Shown here piece by piece: positions 1-8,674 of a DNA stretch of 64,000 bases. Numbering within the stretch: the stretch's first letter is position 1; the number at the start of each line of letters is the position of its first letter. Origin of the DNA: VAXT01 sp963774625 (lineage in GTDB: Bacteria > Actinomycetota > Thermoleophilia > Gaiellales > Gaiellaceae); contig CAVZFQ010000014.1 in the NCBI GenBank assembly GCA_963774625.1, positions 101,877 to 165,876 of the forward strand, read 5' to 3'. Under the pieces are notes generated by a model, which did no database searches, was not told where the DNA came from, and saw nothing but the letters and a program-made list of their open reading frames with translations. The position numbers and the translations under genes are program-made.

Positions 1-199
1 AGCTCTACGCTCGACGCCGCTCGCTGCTGATGGACGGTCGGATCCTCGTTTGGACGGTGGCAGCGGTCCTGTTGCGGCGCGACGTTGCCGTCCACCGCGA
101 GACCGGAAGGCTCAACATGCGCCGGCGCCGGACGAGCACCCAACCGATCGGCAGCTTGCAACCGGCGGTCGTACGCCAACGGGTGGAAAGCCCGTAGCG
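1..199. other. left-edge region without a convincing gene
   Basis: Open frames cross this stretch on both strands, but nothing in them resembles a known family. The in-frame N-terminal extension of the downstream gene here is low-complexity and Arg/Pro-rich, so it is treated as untranslated leader. A promoter for the following operon may lie here or beyond the window edge; no clear -35/-10 pair was seen. Confidence 0.4.
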
Positions 200-1630
200 A
201 TGGCCAGTCGAACTGCGGCGAACGGCAACGGCTCCAGGCCGAGCCGTAATGGGAAGACGAAGGCTGTCGTGCTCGCGGGCGGCCGCGGCACGCGCCTCGC
301 CCCGTATACCTCGGTGCTTCCGAAGCCGCTGATGCCGGTCGGTGAGCGAGCGATCCTCGAGCTCGTGGTCGACCAGCTCGAGTCCTGCGGGATCAAGGAC
401 ATCACGTTCTGCGTCGGCTACCTCGCGCACCTCATCCAGTCGGTTTTCGACAACCGCGACAACGGGCACGTCTCGATCGAGTACGTGCACGAGCACGAAG
501 CGCTCGGCACCGCGGCGCCGCTCAAGCTCGTCGACGGCCTCGACAGCACGTTCCTCGTGATGAACGGCGACGTGCTGACGGAGCTCGACTACCGCGACCT
601 GATCCGCTACCACCAGGAGCACGGCAACATGCTCACGATCGCGACGCGCGCGCGGGCGATCAAGGTCGACTACGGGATCCTCCACCTCGACGTCATGCAA
701 CGAGTTCGCGACTTCGAGGAGAAGCCTGAGATCACCACTCCGGTGAGCATGGGGATCTACGTCATGGAGCCCGAGGTGCTCGAGCACATCCCCGAGAACC
801 AGTACTTCGACTTTCCTCACCTCGTGGAGAAAATGCTCGAGGAGGGCTTGCCGATCGGCTCGTACCGCTACGACGGCCTCTGGTTCGACATCGGCCGCCA
901 GGAGGACTACGAGGAGGCCGTCTCGGCCTGGGCGGCCGCGGACGGCGGCGACATCGTGGGCCACCTGACGAACGCGATCGGCGCGAGCACCAAGGGTGCG
1001 AACGGCAACCGCGTCAAGCTCCGGTCGAACCGGTCGCTGAGGAGCCTCTCGCGCACGTACTCGAGGCCGAACAGCAACGGCGCACGGTTGCACTCGGTCG
1101 ACGGCGGCAACGGCAACGGCCTCGGCGAGTCCCTGGAGTGGAGCGGGCCGGATGCCTCCTCGGCGGGTGTCGTCGGTGACGACTTCCGCGACACGCTCGC
1201 CGGAGTGCCGGCCCCGGTCACGATCGTCACCACGTCCAGCCCCGAAGGGCCGCACGGCACGACGGTCAGCGCCTTCAGCTCCCTGTCCGCGGATCCGCCG
1301 CTCGTCCTCGTCGCGCTCGACCGGAAGTCCGACCTGCTCAACCTGCTGCCGAAGACCGGCAAGTTCGCCGTCAACCTGCTGGCCGGTGATCAGGAAGACC
1401 TCGGGCTGACGTGCGCGAAGAAGGGCTCCGGGAAGTTCGACAAGGTTCCGTGGCACGAGGACCGGGGACTTCCTCGCATCGACGGCGCCGCGGCGTGGCT
1501 CGCCTGCGACATCCAGGAGTTTCTGCCCGGCGGCGACCACGTCATCGTCGTCGGCCTCGTCACGGCCTGTGAAAGCGAGAAGGACGAGGCGCTCGTCTAC
1601 CACCGGCGCCGGTTCCTACAGCTTGCTTGA
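200..1630 (+). CDS. sugar-phosphate nucleotidyltransferase fused to flavin reductase domain
   Basis: A 476-residue protein if ATG 200 is used; GGAAAG lies about 10 bases upstream, and the 50 residues encoded further upstream are low-complexity. Residues about 20-255 are an NTP-transferase domain with the signature GGRGTRL (27-33), then LPKPLMPVG, and a later GLWFDIGRQEDY. This family makes NDP-sugars from NTP and sugar-1-phosphate. A Ser/Asn/Gly-rich linker follows. Residues about 327-476 are a flavin-reductase-like FMN-binding domain (PVTIVTTSSPEG, FAVNLLAGDQ, ending LVYHRRRFLQL). Such reductases supply reduced flavin to monooxygenases, and the next gene is a luciferase-like monooxygenase, which supports the domain call. 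The fusion is unusual. No in-frame stop separates the halves, although a frame-correcting sequence error in the linker cannot be excluded. Confidence 0.85.
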   Translation: MASRTAANGNGSRPSRNGKTKAVVLAGGRGTRLAPYTSVLPKPLMPVGERAILELVVDQLESCGIKDITFCVGYLAHLIQSVFDNRDNGHVSIEYVHEHEALGTAAPLKLVDGLDSTFLVMNGDVLTELDYRDLIRYHQEHGNMLTIATRARAIKVDYGILHLDVMQRVRDFEEKPEITTPVSMGIYVMEPEVLEHIPENQYFDFPHLVEKMLEEGLPIGSYRYDGLWFDIGRQEDYEEAVSAWAAADGGDIVGHLTNAIGASTKGANGNRVKLRSNRSLRSLSRTYSRPNSNGARLHSVDGGNGNGLGESLEWSGPDASSAGVVGDDFRDTLAGVPAPVTIVTTSSPEGPHGTTVSAFSSLSADPPLVLVALDRKSDLLNLLPKTGKFAVNLLAGDQEDLGLTCAKKGSGKFDKVPWHEDRGLPRIDGAAAWLACDIQEFLPGGDHVIVVGLVTACESEKDEALVYHRRRFLQLA

Positions 1631-1660
1631 GGGCGGCCGCGCGCCGCAGCTTCTAGATTT

Positions 1661-1667
1661 AGGGGGG
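1661..1667 (+). promoter_or_regulatory. ribosome binding site deciding the start of the luciferase-like gene
   Basis: AGGGGGG abuts the ATG at 1668 with no spacing but lies 9 bases before the in-frame ATG at 1677. Normal spacing therefore favours 1677. Confidence 0.6.
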
Positions 1668-1676
1668 ATGAATGAA

Positions 1677-2699
1677 ATGAGCGGCAACGACAACAATGCC
1701 GTCGAGGTCTTCTCGACGTGTCCGCAGTCGAAGGACGTCGACCAGGCGGAGTACCTGCAGCGGATCGAACAGGTCGCCCGGTGGAGCGACGAGGCCGGGT
1801 ACCGCGGGATTCTCGTCTACACCGACAACGGGCTCGTCGATCCCTGGCTCGTCTCCCAGCTCATCCTGCAGAGCACGGAGCAGCTCGCCCCGCTCGTCGC
1901 GATCCAGCCGATCTACATGCATCCGTACACGGCCGCGAAGATGGTCGCCTCGCTCGCCTTCCTCCACGAGCGGCGGATCTACCTGAACATGCTCGCCGGC
2001 GGATTCAAGAACGACCTCATCGCGCTCAACGACGACACGCCTCATGACGACCGCTACCTGCGCACCGTGGAGTACACGCAGATCATGACCGGGCTCCTGT
2101 CGAGCCCCGACCCCGTCACCTTCGAGGGCAAGTACTACAAGGTCACGAACCTGAAGCTGACACCGCCGCTCGATCCCGATCTCTACCCCGGGATCATGAT
2201 CTCGGGGTCGTCCGACGCAGGGCTCGCCGCCGCCCGAACGATCAACGCGACGGCGGTCAAGTACCCGAAGCCGCCCGGCGAGGAGGTCGACCAGCGCGGT
2301 GACACGGTCGACTCCGGTGTCCGGGTCGGGATCATCGCGCGGGAAGATCCCGACGAAGCGTGGCGCGTCGCGCTCGAGCGCTTTCCCGAGGATCGCAAGG
2401 GACAGATCACGCACAAGCTGGCGATGAAGGTCTCGGACTCGCAGTGGCACAAGCAGCTGTCCGAGCTGGGGGGCGACCGCCCCGTCGACGGGGAGAACCC
2501 GTACTGGCTGGGCCCGTTCGAGAACTACAACACCTTCTGTCCCTATCTCGTCGGCAGCTACGACGCGGTCTCGGCCGAGGTCGCGCGCTACATCGGCCTC
2601 GGCTTCAAGACGTTCATCCTCGACATCCCCGTGTCGGACGAAGAGCTCCAGCACACGGCGGTCGTCTTCGAGCGCGGCAAGGAGCTTGCGTTGCGGTGA
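1677..2699 (+). CDS. LLM-class flavin-dependent monooxygenase
   Basis: A 340-residue protein of the bacterial luciferase / alkanesulfonate monooxygenase superfamily (TIM barrel using reduced FMN and O2). Visible family features are the substrate-channel segment AIQPIYMHPYTAAKM, the strand NMLAGGF, a PVTFEGKYYKV segment typical of this superfamily, and the FMN-phosphate region PGIMISGSSDAGL. The length is normal. The preceding gene ends in a flavin reductase domain, giving a two-component system. The stop overlaps the GTG start of the adenylating enzyme (GTGA at 2696-2699), so translation is coupled. The substrate is unknown; oxidation of an amino group or carbon on a carrier-bound or sugar-bound intermediate is inference from the neighbours. 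Confidence 0.88.
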   Translation: MSGNDNNAVEVFSTCPQSKDVDQAEYLQRIEQVARWSDEAGYRGILVYTDNGLVDPWLVSQLILQSTEQLAPLVAIQPIYMHPYTAAKMVASLAFLHERRIYLNMLAGGFKNDLIALNDDTPHDDRYLRTVEYTQIMTGLLSSPDPVTFEGKYYKVTNLKLTPPLDPDLYPGIMISGSSDAGLAAARTINATAVKYPKPPGEEVDQRGDTVDSGVRVGIIAREDPDEAWRVALERFPEDRKGQITHKLAMKVSDSQWHKQLSELGGDRPVDGENPYWLGPFENYNTFCPYLVGSYDAVSAEVARYIGLGFKTFILDIPVSDEELQHTAVVFERGKELALR

Positions 2700-4313
2700 C
2701 GCTGCTCCAGGACTATGTGACGCGTCAGGCTGAGACGCGGCCCGACGCTGTGGCTGTCGTCATGGGCGAGGAGCGGCTGACGTACGGGGAGCTCGAGGAG
2801 GCAGGGAACCGGCTCGCACGGCTGCTCCGTGAGGCGGGCTGCGTGCGCGGTGATCGCGTCTGCCTGTTCGTGCCGAAATGCCCGACGGCGATCGTCGCCG
2901 AGCTCGGCGTGCTGAAGGCCGACTGCGCGTACGTGCCGATCGACATCGCCAGCCCCGCTCCGCGCGTCGAGATGATCGTCGAGTCGTCGGAGCCCGCCTT
3001 GATCCTGGTGACCGCTCCGGCGGCGACAGCTGCTCGACGACGTGCTCGCGCTGCGGCCCGGCACGAAAGTCCCCGTCGGCTCGCTCGAGGAGCCGCTCTC
3101 GGGAGAGCATTTCGAGACGGCCTTCTCGGGCGCCGACATCGACTCGCAGTCGGCGGATCCCATTCCGACCGAGAACACGGCCGAGGATGCGGCGCACATC
3201 CTGTTCACGTCCGGCTCGACCGGCACGCCGAAGGGCGTCGTCATCAAGCACGAGAACGTGGTCACGTTCGTCGACTGGGCGACGGGCTACTTCGAGACGA
3301 AGGAGACCGATCGGATCTCCGGGCATCCGCCGCTGCACTTCGACCTGTCGACCTTCGACATCTACGGGACCTTTCTCGCCGGTGCGGAGCTGCACCTGGT
3401 GCCCGCCGCGGCCAACCTGATGCCGAACAAGCTCGCGGCGCTGATTCGCGACTCGGAGCTCACCCAGTGGTTCGCCGTTCCCTCGACCTTCACGTACATG
3501 GCGAAGTTCGAGGCGTTCGAGCACGGCGACTTTCCGTCGCTGGAGCGCGTCATCTGGTGCGGGGAGGTCCTGCCGACCCCGATCCTGATGCACTGGATGG
3601 AGCGCCTCCCACACGCCACCTTCACGAACCTCTACGGGCCGACCGAGGCCACGATCGCGAGCAGCTACTACACGATGCCCGAGATCCCGGCCAGCGAGAC
3701 GGAGCCCGTGCCGATCGGCGTCGCCTGTGCGGGAGAAGAGCTGCTCGTCGTCGACGAGAAGCTGCAGCCGGTGCCGCCGGGCGAGATCGGCGACCTCTTC
3801 ATCGCGGGTGTCGGCCTCAGCCCCGGCTACTGGCGGGACGAGGAGAAGACCGCTGCCGCGTTTCTCCCCGACCCGCGCAATCCCGGCGAGCGCATCTACC
3901 GGACGGGAGACCTCGCGAAGGTCCGTGAGGACGGGCTCGTCGACTTCCTCGGGCGCGCCGACTCGCAGATCAAGTCGCGGGGCTACCGCATCGAGCTCGG
4001 TGAGATCGAGACCGCGCTGAACGCGCTCGACGACATCCGGGAGTGTGCCGTCGTCGGCGTCGAGACCGGTGGTTTCGAGGGCACCGCCATCTGCTGCGCG
4101 TACGCGCCGGCCAAGGGCGAGAGCGTTGCTCCACCGGCGATCCGCGAGCAGATCGCGAAGACGCTCCCCTCCTACATGCTGCCCGCCCGCTGGAAGGTGC
4201 TGGACGAGCTCCCGAAGAACGTCAACGGCAAGATCGACCGGCGGTCGATCAGGGAGCAGTTCGAGGCCGAGGCGACCGCCGAGCCGTCCCAACAGGCCGC
4301 GGCCGGGCGCTAG
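2696..4313 (+). CDS. DltA-like amino acid adenylating enzyme, frameshifted
   Basis: An ANL-superfamily adenylating enzyme that activates an amino acid as aminoacyl-AMP for loading on a carrier protein. The N-terminal part (LTYGELEEAGNRLARLL, ADCAYVPID) starts at GTG 2696 in one frame. From about 3024 the continuation is in the next frame: LLDDVLALRPGTK, A3 motif FTSGSTGTPKGV, A4 with FDLSTFDIYG (the Asp expected for an alpha-amino group), A5 NLYGPTEATI, A7/A8 YRTGD and GYRIELGEIE, and A10 with its Lys in NGKIDRR. All core motifs survive, so a single indel between 3012 and 3030 explains the break, either as sequence error or recent inactivation. The next gene encodes the cognate carrier. Overall similarity is to D-alanyl carrier ligases and NRPS adenylation domains; the amino acid cannot be read. 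Confidence 0.85.
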
Positions 4314-4328
4314 GCTCGGAGCCCCTCG

Positions 4329-4574
4329 ATGGCCGGCGATCCAGGCGTCAGCGAGCGCGTGCAGCAGCTCTTCCTCGAGACGCTGAACGTCCAGGTGCCG
4401 TCGCAGGAGGCAGACCTGATCGAGTCCGGGCTGATCGACTCGCTCGCCCTCGTCGAGCTCCTGTTCGCGATCGAGCGCGAGTTCTCGGTGAGCCTGCCGC
4501 TCGATGATCTGGAGATCGAGAACTTCCGCAGCGTCAACCGCATCAGCGAAGTGATCGAGGGGGCGCAGGCGTGA
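4329..4574 (+). CDS. acyl/peptidyl carrier protein
   Basis: An 81-residue carrier protein of the PP-binding fold. The phosphopantetheine attachment serine is Ser38 in ESGLIDSLALVELL, followed by a helical segment FAIEREFSVSLP and DLEIENFRSV as in DltC-type carriers. It lies 15 bases after the adenylating enzyme, its likely loading partner. Its stop overlaps the GTG start of the next gene (GTGA, 4571-4574). The acidic character and length fit stand-alone carriers rather than excised NRPS domains. It would hold an amino acid or acyl group in the cytoplasm for transfer by a downstream enzyme. Confidence 0.9.
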   Translation: MAGDPGVSERVQQLFLETLNVQVPSQEADLIESGLIDSLALVELLFAIEREFSVSLPLDDLEIENFRSVNRISEVIEGAQA

Positions 4575-5656
4575 GCGCGATCCGCCCGCTCGAGCGCGCC
4601 GATCTCCCGCAGGTCGTCAGCCTCTACGAGCACGTCGCGCGCTCCGGGTCGAGGACGCCTCCACCGGGACTGGCCGGCTACTTCGAACGGACCTTCCTCG
4701 ACCACCCCTGGGCCGATGCGGAGATTCCGTCACTCGTCTACGCAGACGGTGACAAGATCCTCGGCTTCCTCGGATCGAGCGTCCGCAGGATGGAGCTCGA
4801 GGGGCGGCCGTTGCGCATGGGGATCAGCGGCCAGCTCGTGACGGAGCCCGAGGTGCGTAAGCGCGCCGCCGGTGCGTTCCTGATGCGCGAGTACATGTCC
4901 GGTGCGCAGGACCTGACGATCACCGACACGGCGTCTGACATGGTGCGCCGGATCTGGGAGGGAGTCGGCGGCGAAACGAGCCAGCTCGCGTGCATCGGCT
5001 GGGTGCGCATCTTCCGGCCGGCGCAGTTCGCTTCCGCCTATCGCGGTCGGCAGCAGGTCGAGCCGGTGCGCCGGGCGAGGATCTCGCAGGTTCTGGACAC
5101 TGTGGCCTCGCCGCTGGCCTCGCGGACGCTCCGCCCGGATCGAGCGGGCGAGCTTCAGGCCGAGGAGCTGACGGCGGCCGAGCTCGTCAGCCAGGTTCGT
5201 GACATCAAGTTCCGCCTCCGTCCGGCGTACGACGAGGGATTTGCCGACTGGCTACTGCAAGAAGTGGCTGCGGTGCGCAGCCGGGGCACGCTCGTCAAGC
5301 AGCTCGTCCGCGGCGCCGACGGACGGGGCCGCGGGTGGTACGTCTACTACCTCGTTCCCGGCGGGATCTCCCAGGTGCTCCAGATCGGCGCCGAGGAGCG
5401 CAACGCGCCGGACGTGGTCGACCACCTCTTGCGGCATGCATACGACGCGGGCAGCGCGGGGATCCAGGGGCGGCTGGAGGCGCAGCTCAGAGAGCCGCTC
5501 GCACAGCGTCGGGCGCTCTTCCACCAGAGCGGGTTCCTGGTGTTGATCCACGCCAAGGATCGCGAGGTCTCGCATGCGATCCAGGCCGGGCACGCCCTCC
5601 TCACGCGCCTCGAAGGCGAGTTCTGGATGGGGCATCACCTCGAGCCGTTCCGGTGA
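4571..5656 (+). CDS. GNAT-like acyltransferase
   Basis: A 361-residue protein whose N-terminal half resembles GNAT N-acyltransferases. It opens SAIRPLERADLPQVVSLYEH and contains strands ILGFLGSSVRRMEL and the cofactor-binding-like region GQLVTEPEVRKRAAGAFLM. The C-terminal half (about 190-361) is not recognised and may be a second degenerate GNAT unit. It is coupled to the carrier protein by a GTGA overlap and to the next gene by another at 5653-5656. The inferred role is transfer of the carrier-bound acyl or aminoacyl group to an amino sugar or similar acceptor; acetyl-CoA use is the alternative. Confidence 0.65.
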   Translation: MSAIRPLERADLPQVVSLYEHVARSGSRTPPPGLAGYFERTFLDHPWADAEIPSLVYADGDKILGFLGSSVRRMELEGRPLRMGISGQLVTEPEVRKRAAGAFLMREYMSGAQDLTITDTASDMVRRIWEGVGGETSQLACIGWVRIFRPAQFASAYRGRQQVEPVRRARISQVLDTVASPLASRTLRPDRAGELQAEELTAAELVSQVRDIKFRLRPAYDEGFADWLLQEVAAVRSRGTLVKQLVRGADGRGRGWYVYYLVPGGISQVLQIGAEERNAPDVVDHLLRHAYDAGSAGIQGRLEAQLREPLAQRRALFHQSGFLVLIHAKDREVSHAIQAGHALLTRLEGEFWMGHHLEPFR

Positions 5657-6576
5657 ACGTGCTGCTCGTGGCCGAGGAATCGGCCGGAATCCAGGTGCTC
5701 AGAATGGTCGCGGGGTCGGAGCACGACCTGGTCGCGGTCCTGACCGAGCCGCCGACCCGGGGCGGAGGCGCAACCGTCGCGAGCGTGGCGGAAACGCTCG
5801 GCGTGCCGATCCTGCCCTCGACGAGCGTGCGCGATCCGGAGTTCGCGGAGTGGATGCGGAGCAAGGAGATCGACCTCCTGCTCAACGTGCACTCGCTGTA
5901 CGTCATCCATGCGGACCTCGTCGCCGCTCCGCGAACCGGCAGCTTCAACCTGCACCCGGGGCCGCTCCCCGAGTACGCAGGCCTGAACGCGCCGAGCTGG
6001 GCGATCTACCACGGAGAGGACAGTCACGCCGTGACGGTGCACTGGATGGAGCCCGGTATCGACACCGGTGCGATCGCCTACGAGACCTCCTTCGAGATCA
6101 CCGAGGACGACACGGGCCTCTCCCTGAGCGCGCGCTGTGTGCGTGAAGGATTGCCCCTTTTCCAGCAGCTGCTGGACGTGGCCGCGCAGGGTCGCGACGC
6201 CATTCCGGCGACCGCGCAGGATCCATCGCGCCGCAGGTACTTCGGCGCCGACGTGCCGAATGACGGCCGGATCGCCTGGGGCCGCCCGGCCCGCGAGGTG
6301 GTCGACTTCGTCCGGGCCTGCGACTACTTCCCGTTCCCCTCTCCGTGGGGCCAGGCCCAGGCCAGGCTGGCCGGGGCGACTGTGGCCGTCACCAAGGCTT
6401 CCCGAACGGGTGAGGCTGCCGGCGCCGAGCCCGGCGACGTCGGCCCTTCCGGCGAGGAGGGCGTGCGCGTGGCGACCGGGGACGAGTGGATCCTCGTGCA
6501 CCGGCTGCACGTGGACGGCCAGGCTCAGCCCGCAGCGGCTGTGCTCGAACCGGGCATGCGGCTCGACGATGGTTAG
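5653..6576 (+). CDS. formyltransferase family protein
   Basis: A 307-residue protein of the N10-formyltetrahydrofolate-dependent formyltransferase family (Fmt, ArnA, sugar N-formyltransferases). The folate/catalytic loop reads NLHPGPLPEYAG, followed by HWMEPGIDTGAI, giving the Asn, His and Asp expected at the active site. A C-terminal OB-like region contains NDGRIAWGRPAREV and ACDYFPFPSPWG, close to ArnA-type enzymes rather than tRNA-Met formyltransferase. It starts at GTG 5653, overlapping the previous stop. In this sugar/carrier operon, formylation of a sugar or amino acid amine is more likely than initiator tRNA formylation. It is the last gene of the operon and ends 7 bases from the convergent deacetylase. 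Confidence 0.88.
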   Translation: MNVLLVAEESAGIQVLRMVAGSEHDLVAVLTEPPTRGGGATVASVAETLGVPILPSTSVRDPEFAEWMRSKEIDLLLNVHSLYVIHADLVAAPRTGSFNLHPGPLPEYAGLNAPSWAIYHGEDSHAVTVHWMEPGIDTGAIAYETSFEITEDDTGLSLSARCVREGLPLFQQLLDVAAQGRDAIPATAQDPSRRRYFGADVPNDGRIAWGRPAREVVDFVRACDYFPFPSPWGQAQARLAGATVAVTKASRTGEAAGAEPGDVGPSGEEGVRVATGDEWILVHRLHVDGQAQPAAAVLEPGMRLDDG

Positions 6577-6583
6577 GTCGCGG

Positions 6584-7321
6584 TCAGCGTCCCAAGGCGG
6601 CGCGCGCCAGGGCCGCGGCCCGGTAGATGGGCCTCGCGACGAACGACGTCTTCAGGGTTGCCCGCAGCAGCGAATCCGCGCGGTAGACGTGCGCCCGCCT
6701 GATGGAATAGCGGCCGGCCTTCTCTCGCGTGCCGTGCAGCGTGAACGCAGCGTCGTAGCCGGCACGCTCGGCCAGGCTCTTGACGCGCGCGTCGTGCTCG
6801 CCGTACGGATAGGCGAGGTAGCGGCACGGCCGTCCGAGCTGATCCTCGCAGCGGGCTCGCGACTCCCGGAGCTCGCGGTCGATCTCGGCTTCGTCGAGGC
6901 GGGGGAGATGCGGGTGGCTGACGGTATGCGAGCCGATCTCGAACCCCCGGTCCGCGAGGGCGCGGAGCTCGTCCCAGTCCATGGTCTCCAACTCGTCGGG
7001 CTGAGCGATCGCGTCCGCCGCGAGCTCGGGAACGTCGAGCGGACGGCCCTCGTCTGCAAAGGCGGTCGAGGCAAAGATCGTGGCCGGCACGCCCAGGCGC
7101 TCGAGCAGGTCGAGGGCACGAGCGATGCTCGTGTACGCGTCGTCGAAAGTCACGTGCAGGAGGCGGCCGTTCCCGTCGATCGCCTCGCTCGCGCCGACGG
7201 GCTGGAACCCGCGATCGAGCAGGCTCCGTATCTGACGCTCGAAGGCCGCCGGCGGCAGGGCCAGGGCATGGCCCCAGCCGTCGGAGACGGCGTGGTAGCA
7301 AAGGACGAGCGGACGTGACAT
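6584..7321 (-). CDS. polysaccharide deacetylase (NodB homology)
   Basis: A 245-residue CE4 deacetylase. It starts MSRPLVLCYHAV. The metal/catalytic motif is HVTFDDAY (first Asp base, second Asp metal ligand), and the metal histidines lie in SHTVSHPHL. The later AYPYGEHD is the usual motif 3. There is no signal peptide, so it may act on a cytoplasmic or lipid-linked glycan. Its ATG (7319-7321 complement) lies inside the first codons of the divergent gene at 7315, so the two 5' ends overlap by 7 bases. Confidence 0.9.
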   Translation of the reverse strand: MSRPLVLCYHAVSDGWGHALALPPAAFERQIRSLLDRGFQPVGASEAIDGNGRLLHVTFDDAYTSIARALDLLERLGVPATIFASTAFADEGRPLDVPELAADAIAQPDELETMDWDELRALADRGFEIGSHTVSHPHLPRLDEAEIDRELRESRARCEDQLGRPCRYLAYPYGEHDARVKSLAERAGYDAAFTLHGTREKAGRYSIRRAHVYRADSLLRATLKTSFVARPIYRAAALARAALGR

Positions 7322-8634
7322 CAGCTGCCTTCGACCACGGCTGGCTGGCCGCCGTGCTTCCTGCCGACGCGAGTCGCTTCCGCGCCCTCGACGAGGGGCT
7401 GGCGGCGGTGCTCGCCGACGCGGGGGCGGAACTGGTCGAGTTCGGCGCGGACGTTGACATCGCGCCTGCCTCCGAGCTCAGAGGAGAGGCCGACCTCGCC
7501 GTGGTCAGCTTTGCGGCGCGCCCCCACGACAGCACGCACCTCGCCGTACGGGTGGGTCGCCGGCTCGCGAGTGCAGCCGAGGTGCGCGTACGGGCGCGTC
7601 GTGCGCGGACGGTCGTCCGCCGCCGGGGGTACTCGCGGACGGAGGTGGTCTTCTGGGACGTGAGGCAGCAGTTCCGGGCTCCGGGCTCCCGTGCAGGGCG
7701 ACGGAAGCCGGTGGAGTACCTCCCTCAGCGAGCGCTGGTCATCGGCCGCCGCCCGCCCCTCGCCTCGACCCTGCTCGACGCGTCGCTCTCGGCCGCGGAT
7801 GCGAAGCTTCTCGGCCCGCCGTCGATCCGGTCCGGGCTCGTCGCCGCGATGACCGACAAAGGGCTGATTCGGATCGCGGTCGGGCCGTCGAGGCGCCAGC
7901 TCGACGGACAATCGCGAGCGCTCGAGCTCCTGCAGGCGATAGACCCCGAACCACCTGTAGCCGAGCGGGCTCCATGGCTGCTCGCTTCCGGCAAGTCGGG
8001 CCTCGCCGAATGGTCGCTCGAGCGCCGGCTGGCCGGATCGAGACCGACCACCCTCACCGATCCATTGCGTGCCCAGTGCCTGGACTTCCTCGTCGCGCTG
8101 CACACCGCCGGCGGGTCGGGAGCGGCGCTCCGTCCCAGTGAGGATGCGGAGAGCATCGCCGTCTTTCGACCCGAGCGAGGAGTGGCGCTCGCAGCCGTCG
8201 GTAGCCGGTTGGACTCTGCGCTCGCCGACGTCCCGCGCGGTTTCGGGCACGGCGACTTTTTTCTCGGGAACCTGTTGGCCGAAGGGGATCACCTCACTGG
8301 GGTTGTGGACTGGGACGCGGGCGGGCCGGGCCGCCTGCCGTTGTTGGATCTGATCCACCTTCAGCATCTGGCGCAGTATTCCCTCGCCGACGAGGACTGG
8401 GGCCCCTCGCTCGTTCGGCATCTGTTCCCGTGGGCGCAGTCCGGCGGGGACGAGGTGGCGCGCACGTACTCCAGCCGGATCGGCCTCGAGGTGACGCCCG
8501 GTCTGCTCCAGAGCCTCGCAGCCGCCTACTGGCTGGATCGCACCGCCTACACCTTGCGGACGCACCGGCAGCGGCGCACGGAGCCCAGATGGCTGGCGCG
8601 AAACGTGGATCACGTCCTGGAGGCGGTCGCGTGA
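7315..8634 (+). CDS. aminoglycoside phosphotransferase (APH)-family protein
   Basis: A 439-residue protein. The C-terminal half carries the APH/choline-kinase catalytic signature: GHGDFFLGNLL (catalytic Asp and Asn) followed by GVVDWDAGGPG (metal-binding Asp). The N-terminal about 170 residues (Arg-rich, EVVFWDVRQQF) are not recognised and may recognise substrate. GTG 7315 overlaps the start of the divergent deacetylase. Within a polysaccharide locus a sugar or lipid-intermediate kinase is plausible; antibiotic resistance is unlikely from context. Confidence 0.75.
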   Translation: MTSAAFDHGWLAAVLPADASRFRALDEGLAAVLADAGAELVEFGADVDIAPASELRGEADLAVVSFAARPHDSTHLAVRVGRRLASAAEVRVRARRARTVVRRRGYSRTEVVFWDVRQQFRAPGSRAGRRKPVEYLPQRALVIGRRPPLASTLLDASLSAADAKLLGPPSIRSGLVAAMTDKGLIRIAVGPSRRQLDGQSRALELLQAIDPEPPVAERAPWLLASGKSGLAEWSLERRLAGSRPTTLTDPLRAQCLDFLVALHTAGGSGAALRPSEDAESIAVFRPERGVALAAVGSRLDSALADVPRGFGHGDFFLGNLLAEGDHLTGVVDWDAGGPGRLPLLDLIHLQHLAQYSLADEDWGPSLVRHLFPWAQSGGDEVARTYSSRIGLEVTPGLLQSLAAAYWLDRTAYTLRTHRQRRTEPRWLARNVDHVLEAVA

Positions 8635-8674
8635 GGCGAAGTTGGCGAAAACCCCTCGAACAGCCCATCATTCG

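Noticed and set aside
5..1603. A 532-residue minus-strand open frame over the first gene
   Set aside because: Arg/Val/Glu-biased shadow of a high-GC gene; the plus strand carries clear nucleotidyltransferase and flavin reductase motifs.
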